Positions 19,386 through 29,010 are shown, numbered from the stretch's first letter. The stretch is 36,522 nt of DNA from Candidatus Nitrosopumilus sp. (GCA_024644105.1 JAHELP010000008.1:1-36522); one strand, 5' to 3'. A program made the numbers and translations. Notes: generated by a model not told the origin, from the letters alone.

Positions 19386-19999
19386 ATTCCATGAATAGAT
19401 TCACCGTACTCTTTTTCAATTTTTGAGCTAGAGCTTTCAGGTATTGGTGACTGTAGTCTTGCAACTTTTGCGTCAAGCTCTATTTTCTTACAACCTTCTG
19501 TGATGAATTTTTCTTGGTGAACTTGATCATAACCTAATGCAATTATCTGTGGTTTTACATGATTTACCGTTTTGAAAATATCATCCTCTTGTCCAATTAA
19601 ACAAAGATCTACCATTGATAGTGAATTGACTAATTCTTGTCTCTGTTCTTGTGAATGAAGTGGTTGTCTCTTTTTCATTTTTACTGCTGTATTGTCAGTT
19701 GCTACCACTACCACTAAAACATCTCCTAATTCTTTTGCAGCGTTTAATGTATGAATATGTCCTGGATGAATAATGTCAAAAACTCCTCCTGCCAATACTA
19801 CACATAATGAACTCCTACCAATTTCAGAAAGAGTCGTTCTATCTTTATTGACTAATTGATTTTTTACCAATTCATCAATTTTTGAATTTATTATCTCATC
19901 AGATAACATGATTTTTTTCTTTATTGCATCAAGAACTGGTTTTTCTTTAATTTGGCAAACATACATGATAGATAGTATGGTTTTCTCACTTTGATCCAA
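19382..19999 (-). CDS. ribL: Archaeal FAD synthetase (RibL-like nucleotidyltransferase) with N-terminal HTH-like extension
   Basis: VVLAGGVFDIIHPGHIHTLNAAKELGD cytidylyltransferase motif; about 65-aa N-terminal helical/wHTH-like segment; TTG start. Confidence 0.85.
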   Translation of the reverse strand: MDQSEKTILSIMYVCQIKEKPVLDAIKKKIMLSDEIINSKIDELVKNQLVNKDRTTLSEIGRSSLCVVLAGGVFDIIHPGHIHTLNAAKELGDVLVVVVATDNTAVKMKKRQPLHSQEQRQELVNSLSMVDLCLIGQEDDIFKTVNHVKPQIIALGYDQVHQEKFITEGCKKIELDAKVARLQSPIPESSSSKIEKEYGESIHGI

Positions 20000-20043
20000 T
20001 GTTTTTTCTATTTTTGACCCTCTCTTTAATTCATCGCTACAAA

Positions 20044-21081
20044 TTACATCTTGGGATCAAGGCCTTTTGCTAATCTTAATGCATCAACAAGACCATCTGC
20101 ATATCCAATACTCAAAATTGCAACTTCATCTTGACCATCTTCGAGAAATTTTTCAGCATCTTTAACATACAACTCCGCATTTTCTAAAATTCCTTGGAAT
20201 TCTTTTTGCCCTTTGTATAGTGGAATTACCTCCTCAAGTGCCTCTCTGACCATGGGGACATATTTTTTCATCATTTGGATGGAAATTTTTTTTGTTTTTT
20301 CAGTATTATCATACGGTTCATCAATACACTGACCGAATATTTTCAAAGCATCTGTCTCTGTAAAATGTAATCTACCTGGAATGATGACTGTATGTGGAGG
20401 CTTGCCAAAATCTATTTTCTTTAAACTCGATATTTTACCTGAAATAATGCTTTGATCTTTGAATCCTATTCTAGAAGCTACAATTACATATGTTGCTGAA
20501 CTTATTACATTTCTAATTTGGCCTTTTTCAGTTTCTAATAATCCATTTAACGCATCCTTAGGATCTAAGAAAAAATCTTTGTCTTGATTATATTCTAAAA
20601 GAAGTACTGTGTGATTACCTTCGATGATATTTTTATAAATTACATAATATGGTGTTGTTAATGATTTCATTTCACTCATTATAGTTGCAATTCTTCCAAC
20701 TTTGTAAAAATGTAAACCACATTCTCCAATCATTGAAGTCAGTGATGATGAAGCATGAATAGAATGTGTTTTGATATTTTCTTCAATTGCTCTTGTTCTT
20801 AATTCAATGTGAGTTGTTGCAATGTAAGGATCCCCATATGCTAGTAATACCACTTTCTTTTTCTTTGCATTTTTTAATATCTCACTACCATCTTCAACCA
20901 ACCATCTTTTTGCAAGTTTAAATTCTCCTTTCGTGGCTTTTTTGATTTTTGTCAAATCTGATTTTCCAATAGGACTTGTAAATTGTTCTAAATACACAAT
21001 ATCTGCTTTTGATAAAATCTCTAGTGCTTCATTTGGAATCGACTTGAATCCAGAAATTCCTAAACCTATGAACCAGAGCAT
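20044..21081 (-). CDS. dphB: Diphthine synthase
   Basis: MLWFIGLGISGFKSIPNEALEILSKADIVYLEQFTSP and YGDPYIATTHIELR, typical Dph5/DphB. Confidence 0.95.
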   Translation of the reverse strand: MLWFIGLGISGFKSIPNEALEILSKADIVYLEQFTSPIGKSDLTKIKKATKGEFKLAKRWLVEDGSEILKNAKKKKVVLLAYGDPYIATTHIELRTRAIEENIKTHSIHASSSLTSMIGECGLHFYKVGRIATIMSEMKSLTTPYYVIYKNIIEGNHTVLLLEYNQDKDFFLDPKDALNGLLETEKGQIRNVISSATYVIVASRIGFKDQSIISGKISSLKKIDFGKPPHTVIIPGRLHFTETDALKIFGQCIDEPYDNTEKTKKISIQMMKKYVPMVREALEEVIPLYKGQKEFQGILENAELYVKDAEKFLEDGQDEVAILSIGYADGLVDALRLAKGLDPKM

Positions 21082-22208
21082 TATTGCATCTTTTTATCGT
21101 GAAGTCTTTTTAAATGCTGTAGAGATTTCTTGATGATTTCTATCCCTCTAAGATATTCATCTACAGAAACTTTCTCATCAATTGTATGAGCTTCATGAGG
21201 ATCCCCTGGCCCATATGTAATAACTGGTATTCCCCACTGATTTCCAAGAACATTCATGTCTCCTGTGCCTGTTTTTCTGATCAAAGTTGGCCTTGAATGC
21301 TCAGTTTCCATAATTCCAAGTGTAAATGCTCTAACTAAAGGAGAATTGTGAGGGGCTTCAAAAGGCTCTGTTTCATCTAAAATTGAATAAAATGCTTCCA
21401 CTCCTCTTTCTTGTGCAATCTCTTTTACTAGATTTGCAATTTTTTGCTCAATAGTTTTACAATCCATGTCAACAGGAATTCTAATATCAAATGTTGTCTC
21501 ACAATCCTTTGGAGTTACATTATGACTTGTTCCCCCTTTAACTTCTGTCATAGTTGCAGTCAATAGCATTCCTTTAGATCTGTCCTCTTGATTTGCTTCT
21601 AGTTTCTCTTTTAGTTCTCTTGCAAAGATCATTGATTCTAGAATTGCATTTTTTGACAACCATGGAGCACTAGCATGTGAGCTATCTTCAACACTAATTT
21701 TTAGATTTATTGCTAGTCTTCCTTTGTATGCAATTGTAACCTGTTTAATTCCACTTGGTTCTCCAAATACAGCATAATCTATTCCCATTTTTTTCTTAAC
21801 AAGATTTTTAATTCCAGTTGCGTTTCCTTCTTCGTCGACTGCTCCTACAAAAATTACTGTTCCGTTATTATTTTGAATTGATGCTGCTGCAAATAACATT
21901 GCCATTAATGGTGCTTTAGCATCTGATGCACCTCTACCATACAATGAATCTCCTTCTTTTCTAACTTTTACTTTACCTGGAACTACATCCATATGCCCAC
22001 ACAACATTATTTTTGGAGAACCAGATCCTTTTTTTGCAATTACATTTCCCACTTCATCAATTTGAATATCTTCAAATCCTAAATCGTCGCATTTATCTGC
22101 CAAAAATTCTGCCATTGGTTTTTCACTGAGTGATGGAGTGTATAGTCGAAGAGCTTTCTCTAGCATCTTTACTGCAAATCTTGGTGTTACTGTAAAATGA
22201 GTGTCCAA
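21081..22208 (-). CDS. lysK: [LysW]-lysine/[LysW]-ornithine hydrolase (M20 peptidase family)
   Basis: MLCGHMDVVPG, GRGASDAKAPLMAM, VDEEGNATG; adjacent to LysX and LysW. Confidence 0.9.
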   Translation of the reverse strand: MDTHFTVTPRFAVKMLEKALRLYTPSLSEKPMAEFLADKCDDLGFEDIQIDEVGNVIAKKGSGSPKIMLCGHMDVVPGKVKVRKEGDSLYGRGASDAKAPLMAMLFAAASIQNNNGTVIFVGAVDEEGNATGIKNLVKKKMGIDYAVFGEPSGIKQVTIAYKGRLAINLKISVEDSSHASAPWLSKNAILESMIFARELKEKLEANQEDRSKGMLLTATMTEVKGGTSHNVTPKDCETTFDIRIPVDMDCKTIEQKIANLVKEIAQERGVEAFYSILDETEPFEAPHNSPLVRAFTLGIMETEHSRPTLIRKTGTGDMNVLGNQWGIPVITYGPGDPHEAHTIDEKVSVDEYLRGIEIIKKSLQHLKRLHDKKMQ

Positions 22209-22211
22209 TTC

Positions 22212-23054
22212 TTACTTTTCTATCTTCAGTGCATAGTCTAGCATTAAGGAAGGAATATCTACATCGCACACTCTAACAGTATTTTTGTATTCTGTAGTAT
22301 TGTTCACTTCATGTACAACTAGTCCTTTCTCATCACTTTCCATCAAATCTACACCTACGATATCTCCTTCAATTGCATGTTTTGCCTTAATACACATTTC
22401 TTCCATTTCTTGCGTAACTGGACATGGTTCGGCTGTTCCTCCAAGTGCCATGTTAGTCTTCCAATGTTTGGATGATCTGTAAATAGCCGCAACTATTTTG
22501 TCTCCAACCATAATTGCTCTAATGTCCCTTGGTGGTCTTTTCACAAATTCTTCTAAATAATGAACTTGATAAATTGGATACATGTTTTCTCTACTTTCAA
22601 TAATTCCTTCAGCTGCATCTCTATCATTTAATTTTGAAATTAATCTTCCCCAACTACCGACTGTTGGTTTGATAACTTTTGGATATCCTTGATTATCTAA
22701 TGCTTCCAAAGCTGCTTCTTTAGAAAAAGCTACTGTTGCATCTGGTGTAGGAACTCCAAATTTTTTCAATAACATATGTGTGAATAATTTATTTCCTGCA
22801 AAGACACCTGTATTGAGACAATTAATCACTTTGACTCCAATCCCTTCAAGTGCTGCAGTAGAATGTAGATTTCTGTAGTAACTAACACATCTTTGAATAA
22901 CTACTCCATAATCTTCTGGTTTCTTTTCTAAATTAATTGCTAATTTCTTACAATCAACCATCTGAATGTTTATGTTCTTTTTTTTACCTGCTTCTAACAG
23001 AGCTTTTTCTTCCCAACGGATGGTATCGTAAAGAATGGTAACGTCAGGATTCAC
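22212..23054 (-). CDS. lysX: LysX-type ATP-grasp ligase (alpha-aminoadipate-LysW ligase)
   Basis: ATP-grasp motifs VIKPTVGSWGRLISK, FVKRPPRDIRAIMVG, VVHEVNNTTEYKNTV. GTG start at 23054 overlaps the LysW stop (GTGA); the track uses a TTG at 23063. Confidence 0.9.
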   Translation of the reverse strand: MNPDVTILYDTIRWEEKALLEAGKKKNINIQMVDCKKLAINLEKKPEDYGVVIQRCVSYYRNLHSTAALEGIGVKVINCLNTGVFAGNKLFTHMLLKKFGVPTPDATVAFSKEAALEALDNQGYPKVIKPTVGSWGRLISKLNDRDAAEGIIESRENMYPIYQVHYLEEFVKRPPRDIRAIMVGDKIVAAIYRSSKHWKTNMALGGTAEPCPVTQEMEEMCIKAKHAIEGDIVGVDLMESDEKGLVVHEVNNTTEYKNTVRVCDVDIPSLMLDYALKIEK

Positions 23055-23218
23055 TGTCCCCAATCCTCGCCAACCGTTTGGGCAGGCTTTAGATCGAAAC
23101 CGTTTGAACCTTTTGCTAATTCAAAACTTGCGCCACATTCCGGACATGTTACGATTTCTCCCTCAAGTGCATCACTTGGTATGGAAATATCTGCATCACA
23201 TTCTTCACATTTTGACAT
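23051..23218 (-). CDS. lysW: LysW-family amino-group carrier protein, paralog with C-terminal Gln (…VGEDWGQ)
   Basis: 55-aa ORF MSKCEECDADISIPSDALEGEIVTCPECGASFELAKGSNGFDLKPAQTVGEDWGQ*; two CxxC zinc knuckles; between homocitrate synthase and LysX. Not in the ORF track. Confidence 0.93.
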   Translation of the reverse strand: MSKCEECDADISIPSDALEGEIVTCPECGASFELAKGSNGFDLKPAQTVGEDWGQ

Positions 23219-23240
23219 ATTTTCTCTTCATTACTCCTCT

Positions 23241-24407
23241 TTATTTATCATTAATTATCTTTTTTTCAAGTCTGTCTTCTAGAGGGATCTCAATTAGATC
23301 ACCCATTCTAAGACCCTTTAATCCTGCAGCAACAGCTTTTGCTCCTTCATCATCTTTTTCCAAACCTAACAATGACATCAAATATGCTGCCCCTGTTTTT
23401 CCTGCTAGTTCGCCAAATACTATCCTTCTTCTATTTCCAACTGCTCTGGGAGGAATTGGTTCATAGGCTGCAGGATTTTTGAGAATTGCTGCAAGGTGTG
23501 TTCCTGCTTTGTGTTTGTATGCTGATGATCCTACAATTGGCTTTGAATCATATGGTTTGATTGATGTGTATTCTTCAATTAATCTGGACAAATCAAGTAA
23601 CATATCTAATCTGAAATCATTTGGTGATTTGTAAAGATAAGTCAATGCTACTGCAACCTCTGCTAGTGGTGGAATTCCTGTTCTTTCTCCAATACCGTCA
23701 ATTGTAGTGTGAATTTGATCTACTCCTGCATCACATGCGGAAAAGGCATTTGCTACTGCAAAACCAATATCATTATGTACATGAGCATCAAGTGGAACAT
23801 CTACAACCTCTCTGACTTTTTTCACAAAATTATGCATTCCGATTGGACGTAAAATTCCAACTGTATCTGGAAGACTAATTCTATCTACCCCTGCTTCTTC
23901 AATAGCCTTACAAACTTTTAGTAAAAATTCTGGTTCTGCTCTACTTCCATCCTCAACTGTGAATCTAATTTTTAGTCCATGAGATTTTGCATATTCTACT
24001 GTTTCTACTGCTCTTTCAAGAGCCTCTTCTCTTGTAATTCGTAATTTATCTTTTAGATGAATATCTGAAATTCCTAAATAAGCTGCACACCATTTTGCAT
24101 CACAATCTAATGAAATATCTATGTCTCCCTTGAGTGCACGTCCATGAGAAACAATATCTGCCTTTAGTCCTTGTTTAATTATTGTTTTAGTTGCTTCTTT
24201 ATGATCATTTGAAACAACAGGTGAAATTTCAATTTGATCAACTCCAAAATAATCTAGCATCCATGCAATCTGGATTCTTTGTTTGTTGGTAAACGAAACA
24301 CCTGGATGTTGTTCACCCTCTCTTAGAGTACTATCTAGTATTCTAATTTTCTTTGGGTTTTTGTCATATGCGTTGTATAGGTTTGCATAGTGATTCGGAT
24401 CTTTCAT
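23241..24407 (-). CDS. Homocitrate synthase-like enzyme of the isopropylmalate/homocitrate synthase family
   Basis: ILDSTLREGEQHPGVSF, HVHNDIGFAVANA, GIGERTGIPPLAEV. ATG at 24407 (MKDPNHYANLYN) preferred over 24425 because a TATA-like box lies at 24434-24441. Confidence 0.85.
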   Translation of the reverse strand: MKDPNHYANLYNAYDKNPKKIRILDSTLREGEQHPGVSFTNKQRIQIAWMLDYFGVDQIEISPVVSNDHKEATKTIIKQGLKADIVSHGRALKGDIDISLDCDAKWCAAYLGISDIHLKDKLRITREEALERAVETVEYAKSHGLKIRFTVEDGSRAEPEFLLKVCKAIEEAGVDRISLPDTVGILRPIGMHNFVKKVREVVDVPLDAHVHNDIGFAVANAFSACDAGVDQIHTTIDGIGERTGIPPLAEVAVALTYLYKSPNDFRLDMLLDLSRLIEEYTSIKPYDSKPIVGSSAYKHKAGTHLAAILKNPAAYEPIPPRAVGNRRRIVFGELAGKTGAAYLMSLLGLEKDDEGAKAVAAGLKGLRMGDLIEIPLEDRLEKKIINDK

Positions 24408-24444
24408 TACTGAAATCGTTACCATATATTGATGATATAAACAT

Positions 24445-24485
24445 ATTCGTACTAGGATCGTAGGAATAATCTAAAATTGATCCTA
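24445..24485. promoter_or_regulatory. Nested inverted repeats upstream of homocitrate synthase: TAGGATC-n19-GATCCTA (perfect) and ATTCGTAC-n7-GTAGGAAT (7/8)
   Basis: Read directly; located upstream of the TATA-like box (minus-strand TTTATATC, 24434-24441) and next to an Lrp/AsnC-family gene. Confidence 0.5.
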
Positions 24486-24524
24486 AATTAGTTTGAAAAT
24501 TAAATTATGAAACGAAAGTCGCAT

Positions 24525-24944
24525 TTAGATTATTTTTCTCAAAATAATTACAGTATTCGTATCTATGACACCTGGAATTTTTCTTAATGCATCAATACTA
24601 TTGTTAATCTCTGCAATACTTGTTGCACTCATAATTGTTGTAATGTCATATTGACCTGTAATTTCATAAACTGTTTTTACTCCTTCAAGTTTTGCAAGTT
24701 TTAGAGATACTTTGGATGTGTCAGTTGCAGAATCTACTGAAACTAAAACAATTGCACTGGTAGTATTTTCTTCGCCTAACTCCAATGTGAATTTTTTAAT
24801 AGTACCACTATCTACTAGGTTTTTTACCCGTCTTCTAACTGCAGATTCTGATAGTTTTAATTTTTTACCAATGTCTACAAAGGATTCTCTAGAATCTTCT
24901 TTTAGGTATCCTATGATTTTCTCGTCTACTTTATCCTTGTACAT
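24525..24944 (-). CDS. Lrp/AsnC-family regulator (LysM-like)
   Basis: VDEKIIGYLKEDSRESFVDIGKKLKLSESAVRRRVKNLVDSGTI HTH plus RAM-type domain; embedded in the lysine/arginine cluster. Confidence 0.92.
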   Translation of the reverse strand: MYKDKVDEKIIGYLKEDSRESFVDIGKKLKLSESAVRRRVKNLVDSGTIKKFTLELGEENTTSAIVLVSVDSATDTSKVSLKLAKLEGVKTVYEITGQYDITTIMSATSIAEINNSIDALRKIPGVIDTNTVIILRKII

Positions 24945-26118
24945 TTCTTTTTTCTTCCTCTTCAGTTAGTACAGAATCAAGAGCATGTAAAACTTTTGTT
25001 ACATCATCTTCAGATATTACTAGTGGAGGAAGAATTCTTAGAATATTTCTTCCCGAATACAGCATTAGTACTCCTTTTTTTATTAATCCCATTAAGATAT
25101 CTCTGACTTCAAATTTCATCTCAATACCTATCATGAGACCTTTTCCTCGTACCTCTCTAATCATAGAATGATTTTCTTTTAGTTTTTCTAATCCCTCTCT
25201 GAATAACTTTCCCATCTTTTCTGAATTTTCAATTAATCCATCTTCTGTTATTGCTTTAAGAGCTGCAGTACCTGCTGCACATGATATTGGATTTCCTCCA
25301 AATGTTGATGAATGTTCTCCTTTATTGATTGATGCTAGGATATCTGGTCTAACAAGAGTTGCCCCCATTGGTACTCCTCCTGCTATTCCTTTTGCAAGAC
25401 ATAAGATGTCTGGTGAAGTATTCCAATGATCACAAGCCCATAATCGTCCAGTTCTACCTAAACCAGCTTGTATTTCGTCAAAAATTAACACAATTCCTTT
25501 TTCGTCACATAGTTTTCTAACTTCTTGTAAAAATCCTTCAGGAGCAACAATAATTCCACTTTCACCTTGAATAGGTTCTAAAATTACAAAGGCAGTATCA
25601 TCATCAATCACTGAACGTAATGATTCTATATCTCCATAAGATGCAAAAGAAACTTTCTCTACTAGTGGTGCAAATGCTTTTCTATATTTTGGATTAAATG
25701 TTAATGATAAAGCACCAAATGATTTTCCATGATAAGATCCTTTCATTGCAACCATTCCTTTTTTACCTGTAAATTTTCTTGCAAACTTCATGGCAGCTTC
25801 AATGGCTTCAGCACCACTATTGTTAAGATGAACTTGTGTTAGGCCTTTAGGAGCTAACCCAATCAATGTTGTCAAAAATTCTTCTCTTGTTTTATTGTAA
25901 AGAGAACTATGAACTGTAATGATCTTATCGATTTGTTCTCTTATTGCATCATTGACTCTTTGATTTTTATGACCTACTAGTGCTACACCGTATCCTCCCA
26001 TACAATCAATGTATTCTTTACCTTCGATATCCCATACATGGGATCCTACGCCCTTTTCAATTGTAACTGGAAATCTTTGATACAGATTTCCCATAAATTG
26101 GTCTTCACTCATGTTCAA
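24931..26118 (-). CDS. lysJ: [LysW]-aminoadipate/glutamate semialdehyde aminotransferase (class III)
   Basis: GVALVGHKN, NSGAEAIEAAMKFARKFTGKKG, LIFDEIQAGLGRTGRLWACDH, LAKGIAGGVPMGA. Confidence 0.92.
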   Translation of the reverse strand: MNMSEDQFMGNLYQRFPVTIEKGVGSHVWDIEGKEYIDCMGGYGVALVGHKNQRVNDAIREQIDKIITVHSSLYNKTREEFLTTLIGLAPKGLTQVHLNNSGAEAIEAAMKFARKFTGKKGMVAMKGSYHGKSFGALSLTFNPKYRKAFAPLVEKVSFASYGDIESLRSVIDDDTAFVILEPIQGESGIIVAPEGFLQEVRKLCDEKGIVLIFDEIQAGLGRTGRLWACDHWNTSPDILCLAKGIAGGVPMGATLVRPDILASINKGEHSSTFGGNPISCAAGTAALKAITEDGLIENSEKMGKLFREGLEKLKENHSMIREVRGKGLMIGIEMKFEVRDILMGLIKKGVLMLYSGRNILRILPPLVISEDDVTKVLHALDSVLTEEEEKRNVQG

Positions 26119-26908
26119 TCACCGTACAATTATCATGAGCAATAGCTGCTGAAATTGGATTTTCTCTTTGTCCATTACCAATTAGTGCTTCTTTAACACC
26201 CATATCTAATGCTTCAGTTGATGCCAAAATTTTTTTCTCCATACCTGGTCCAATTTTTGGTCTTATCTCTTTAGCTTCTGCTAATGTAAGTTTTGGAACT
26301 AGTTTGTCATCCATTAACAATCCATCAACATTTGTGATGAATAATACTTTATCACATCCAACTTTACCTGCTACATATGCAGCAGCCCTGTCTCCATCTA
26401 TGTTGAGAAATTCTGATTCTTCACTAATCGCAATTGGTGAAATTACAGGCGTAAGGCCTTGCTCTAAAAGTGATTTGATGAATTTTGAATTTACTTCTTT
26501 AATTTTTCCAGTATATCCACCATCAATTGCTTGTTTTCTACCTTTTTCATTGACTATGAGTAATTTCTTTTTCCTGTCTGCTTCTATGACTTTTGCATCA
26601 ACTCCTGAGAGACCAATTGCATTAATTCCATTTTTTTGAAGCATTTGTACGATTGTTTTGTTAATTCTACCAGACATTACCATGGTAAAAATCTCTGCAG
26701 TTTCTTTATCTGTATATCTGCTTTTGATTCCACTTGGTGAAGTTACAAATTTTGGTTCTTTTCCAAGTTGTTCACACACTTTGGTAACTTCTTTTCCACC
26801 TCCATGAACAATTATGATCCCTTCAGTTTCTGCTACTTTTTTAATATCTAAAATTGTAGATGGATGTAAATCATCAACTACACTTCCACCAATTTTGATT
26901 GTAATCAT
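26105..26908 (-). CDS. lysZ: [LysW]-aminoadipate/glutamate kinase (ArgB family)
   Basis: IKIGGSVVDD, IIVHGGGKEVTKVCEQLG, NIDGDRAAAYVAGKVGCDKVLFITNVDGL. Confidence 0.92.
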   Translation of the reverse strand: MITIKIGGSVVDDLHPSTILDIKKVAETEGIIIVHGGGKEVTKVCEQLGKEPKFVTSPSGIKSRYTDKETAEIFTMVMSGRINKTIVQMLQKNGINAIGLSGVDAKVIEADRKKKLLIVNEKGRKQAIDGGYTGKIKEVNSKFIKSLLEQGLTPVISPIAISEESEFLNIDGDRAAAYVAGKVGCDKVLFITNVDGLLMDDKLVPKLTLAEAKEIRPKIGPGMEKKILASTEALDMGVKEALIGNGQRENPISAAIAHDNCTVIEHE

Positions 26909-26910
26909 TT

Positions 26911-27957
26911 CTAAACAGGTGTTAAAGGAGTATATCTTAGTCCATCCATTTCATCAAAACCAGACATGACATTCATGTTTTGAATGGCAGAACCTGCTGC
27001 ACCTTTCATCAAATTATCTGATGCAGACAATGCAATCAATCTGTTGTTATCTTCATCTAAATCAAATCCAATATCACAAAAGTTTGAACCAACTAAGAAT
27101 TTTGGATCTGGGAATTTATACAATCCCTTTTTATCTCTGATTAATCTTACAAATCTTTCTTCGCCATAAGCTTGACGATATAATTTCCATAATTCTTTTT
27201 CCTCAATATCCTTTTTCAAGAATGTATGGTTTGTACATAGGATTCCACGAACTACATCTACTGCATGTGGACTCATTGAAACACGAATTTTATGTCCTGC
27301 AATTTCACTTAACTCTTGTTCAATTTCACCAGTGTGTCTATGCTTTGCTGGTTTGTATGGTCTAATTACACCTGCTCTCATTGCATGTGCAGTTCCAGAA
27401 CCAGAACCTGCACCTGAAGAACCAATTTTAGAATCAACTACAATATGTTCTGTATCAATAATGTCATTTCTAATTAATGGCGCAAGAGCTAGCATTGATG
27501 TTACTGCCATACATCCTGGGCAAGAAACTAGTTGTGCATTTTTAATTTTATCCCTATGTAATTCTGGTACTCCGAAAACTGATTTTTCTAAATAATCTGG
27601 ATGTGGATGTTCCCAACCATACCATTTGTCATATGCATCTTGATTGTGTAATCTATAATCTGCACTCAAATCAATTACTTTGACTCCTCTATCATAGAGT
27701 GCTTTTACAATTTCAGTAGCTGTACCATGTGGAACAGCAGTGAAAACTAAATCACACTTGTCAGTTAATTTATCATAGTCTAATTCTGAAAAAGTAAGAT
27801 CGGTAAATCCCTTCAAACTAGGTTGAACCCTGTGAAGATATTCTCCTACGTGTTGTCTTGATGTGACCATTGCGATCTCTACTTTTGGATGGTTTACTAG
27901 AAGACGAAGAGTTTCTCCACCTACATATCCTGATGCTCCAACAACTCCTACTTTCAT
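26911..27957 (-). CDS. lysY: [LysW]-aminoadipyl/glutamyl phosphate reductase (ArgC family)
   Basis: VGVVGASGYVGGETLRLLVNHP, VSCPGCMAVTSMLALAPL, KIGSSGAGSG. Confidence 0.93.
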   Translation of the reverse strand: MKVGVVGASGYVGGETLRLLVNHPKVEIAMVTSRQHVGEYLHRVQPSLKGFTDLTFSELDYDKLTDKCDLVFTAVPHGTATEIVKALYDRGVKVIDLSADYRLHNQDAYDKWYGWEHPHPDYLEKSVFGVPELHRDKIKNAQLVSCPGCMAVTSMLALAPLIRNDIIDTEHIVVDSKIGSSGAGSGSGTAHAMRAGVIRPYKPAKHRHTGEIEQELSEIAGHKIRVSMSPHAVDVVRGILCTNHTFLKKDIEEKELWKLYRQAYGEERFVRLIRDKKGLYKFPDPKFLVGSNFCDIGFDLDEDNNRLIALSASDNLMKGAAGSAIQNMNVMSGFDEMDGLRYTPLTPV

Positions 27958-27985
27958 GATAAGACACCTCCTAAAGGAGTATAAT

Positions 27986-28843
27986 TTATTTTCTTACGTA
28001 GTTTAGAGCATATTCTACCATTTCTTTTGGTATATTTCGTTGTGCAACTCTTGCTAGACCTTTGAATTCTACAGTATTATTGACTTCGTGTACTACTAAT
28101 CCTCGCTCATCATCTTCCATCATATCAATTCCTAAAATTCCGCCCCCCATGGCTTTTGATGCTTTTACAGCCATATCTTCCATCTCTTTTGTGATCTCAC
28201 AAAGTTCAGGATCTGCACCTAATGCGATATTTGTTTTAAAACCTCCTGAGGATTTTCTATACATTGCAGCAATTGGCTCATCACCTACTGTGATTACTCT
28301 AATGTCTCTTGGTGGTCTTTTGATTAATTCTTGTAAATAGTATATTCTGTCATGTGGACTATCTGTAATTTCTCTAATTTCAAAAACTGCTTCCATGGTA
28401 TCTTTATCTTTGAGTGGCATTACTCCTCTTCCCCAACTTCCTATTACTGGTTTTATTACCAAGGGAAACCCAACTTTTTCTAAATTCTCTGCTGCACTTT
28501 GACTTGAAAATGAAAAATATGTTTTAGGTGTTGGGATATTATTTTTTTTCAAAAGTAATGTCATGAACATTTTATTTCCACAAATATTTGCAACCTCAAA
28601 TTTGTTTAATACCGGAATATCTAAAAATTCCAAACTAGCTGTAAAATGCAGTCCTCTAAAATAACTAACACATCTTTCTAAAACAACATCTCCTAAATCA
28701 AAATCCTCTTTTTTGCTGTCTGTGTTGATTTGAGTGATTTTGGCATCTAACATCAATGCATCGTGTCCTAATTCAGATGCTTCTTTTTGAAGCATCTTTT
28801 CTTCCGCTCTTAGGCGGTCAAAAACGATACAAACTTTTGACAT
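27986..28843 (-). CDS. argX: ArgX/LysX-type ATP-grasp ligase (probable glutamate-LysW ligase)
   Basis: VIKPVIGSWGRGVMP, LIKRPPRDIRVITVG, VVHEVNNTVEFKGLARV; start codon overlaps the LysW stop; next to argG. Confidence 0.85.
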   Translation of the reverse strand: MSKVCIVFDRLRAEEKMLQKEASELGHDALMLDAKITQINTDSKKEDFDLGDVVLERCVSYFRGLHFTASLEFLDIPVLNKFEVANICGNKMFMTLLLKKNNIPTPKTYFSFSSQSAAENLEKVGFPLVIKPVIGSWGRGVMPLKDKDTMEAVFEIREITDSPHDRIYYLQELIKRPPRDIRVITVGDEPIAAMYRKSSGGFKTNIALGADPELCEITKEMEDMAVKASKAMGGGILGIDMMEDDERGLVVHEVNNTVEFKGLARVAQRNIPKEMVEYALNYVRK

Positions 28844-29010
28844 TACTCTCCCCAGTCTTCGCCTACGGTTTCTGCTTGTTTAAGCTCAACATTTGATCCG
28901 TCTTTTTTTGCGATTTCAAAGTCAGCGCCACAATCAGGACAGGAGACAATTTCTCCTACTGAGGCATCGTCTGGGATGTTTAGTGTTGCATCACATTCTG
29001 GGCAGTTCAT
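28843..29010 (-). CDS. lysW: LysW amino-group carrier protein with canonical C-terminal Glu (…VGEDWGE)
   Basis: 55-aa ORF MNCPECDATLNIPDDASVGEIVSCPDCGADFEIAKKDGSNVELKQAETVGEDWGE*; overlaps the argG stop (ATGA). Not in the ORF track. Confidence 0.95.
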   Translation of the reverse strand: MNCPECDATLNIPDDASVGEIVSCPDCGADFEIAKKDGSNVELKQAETVGEDWGE

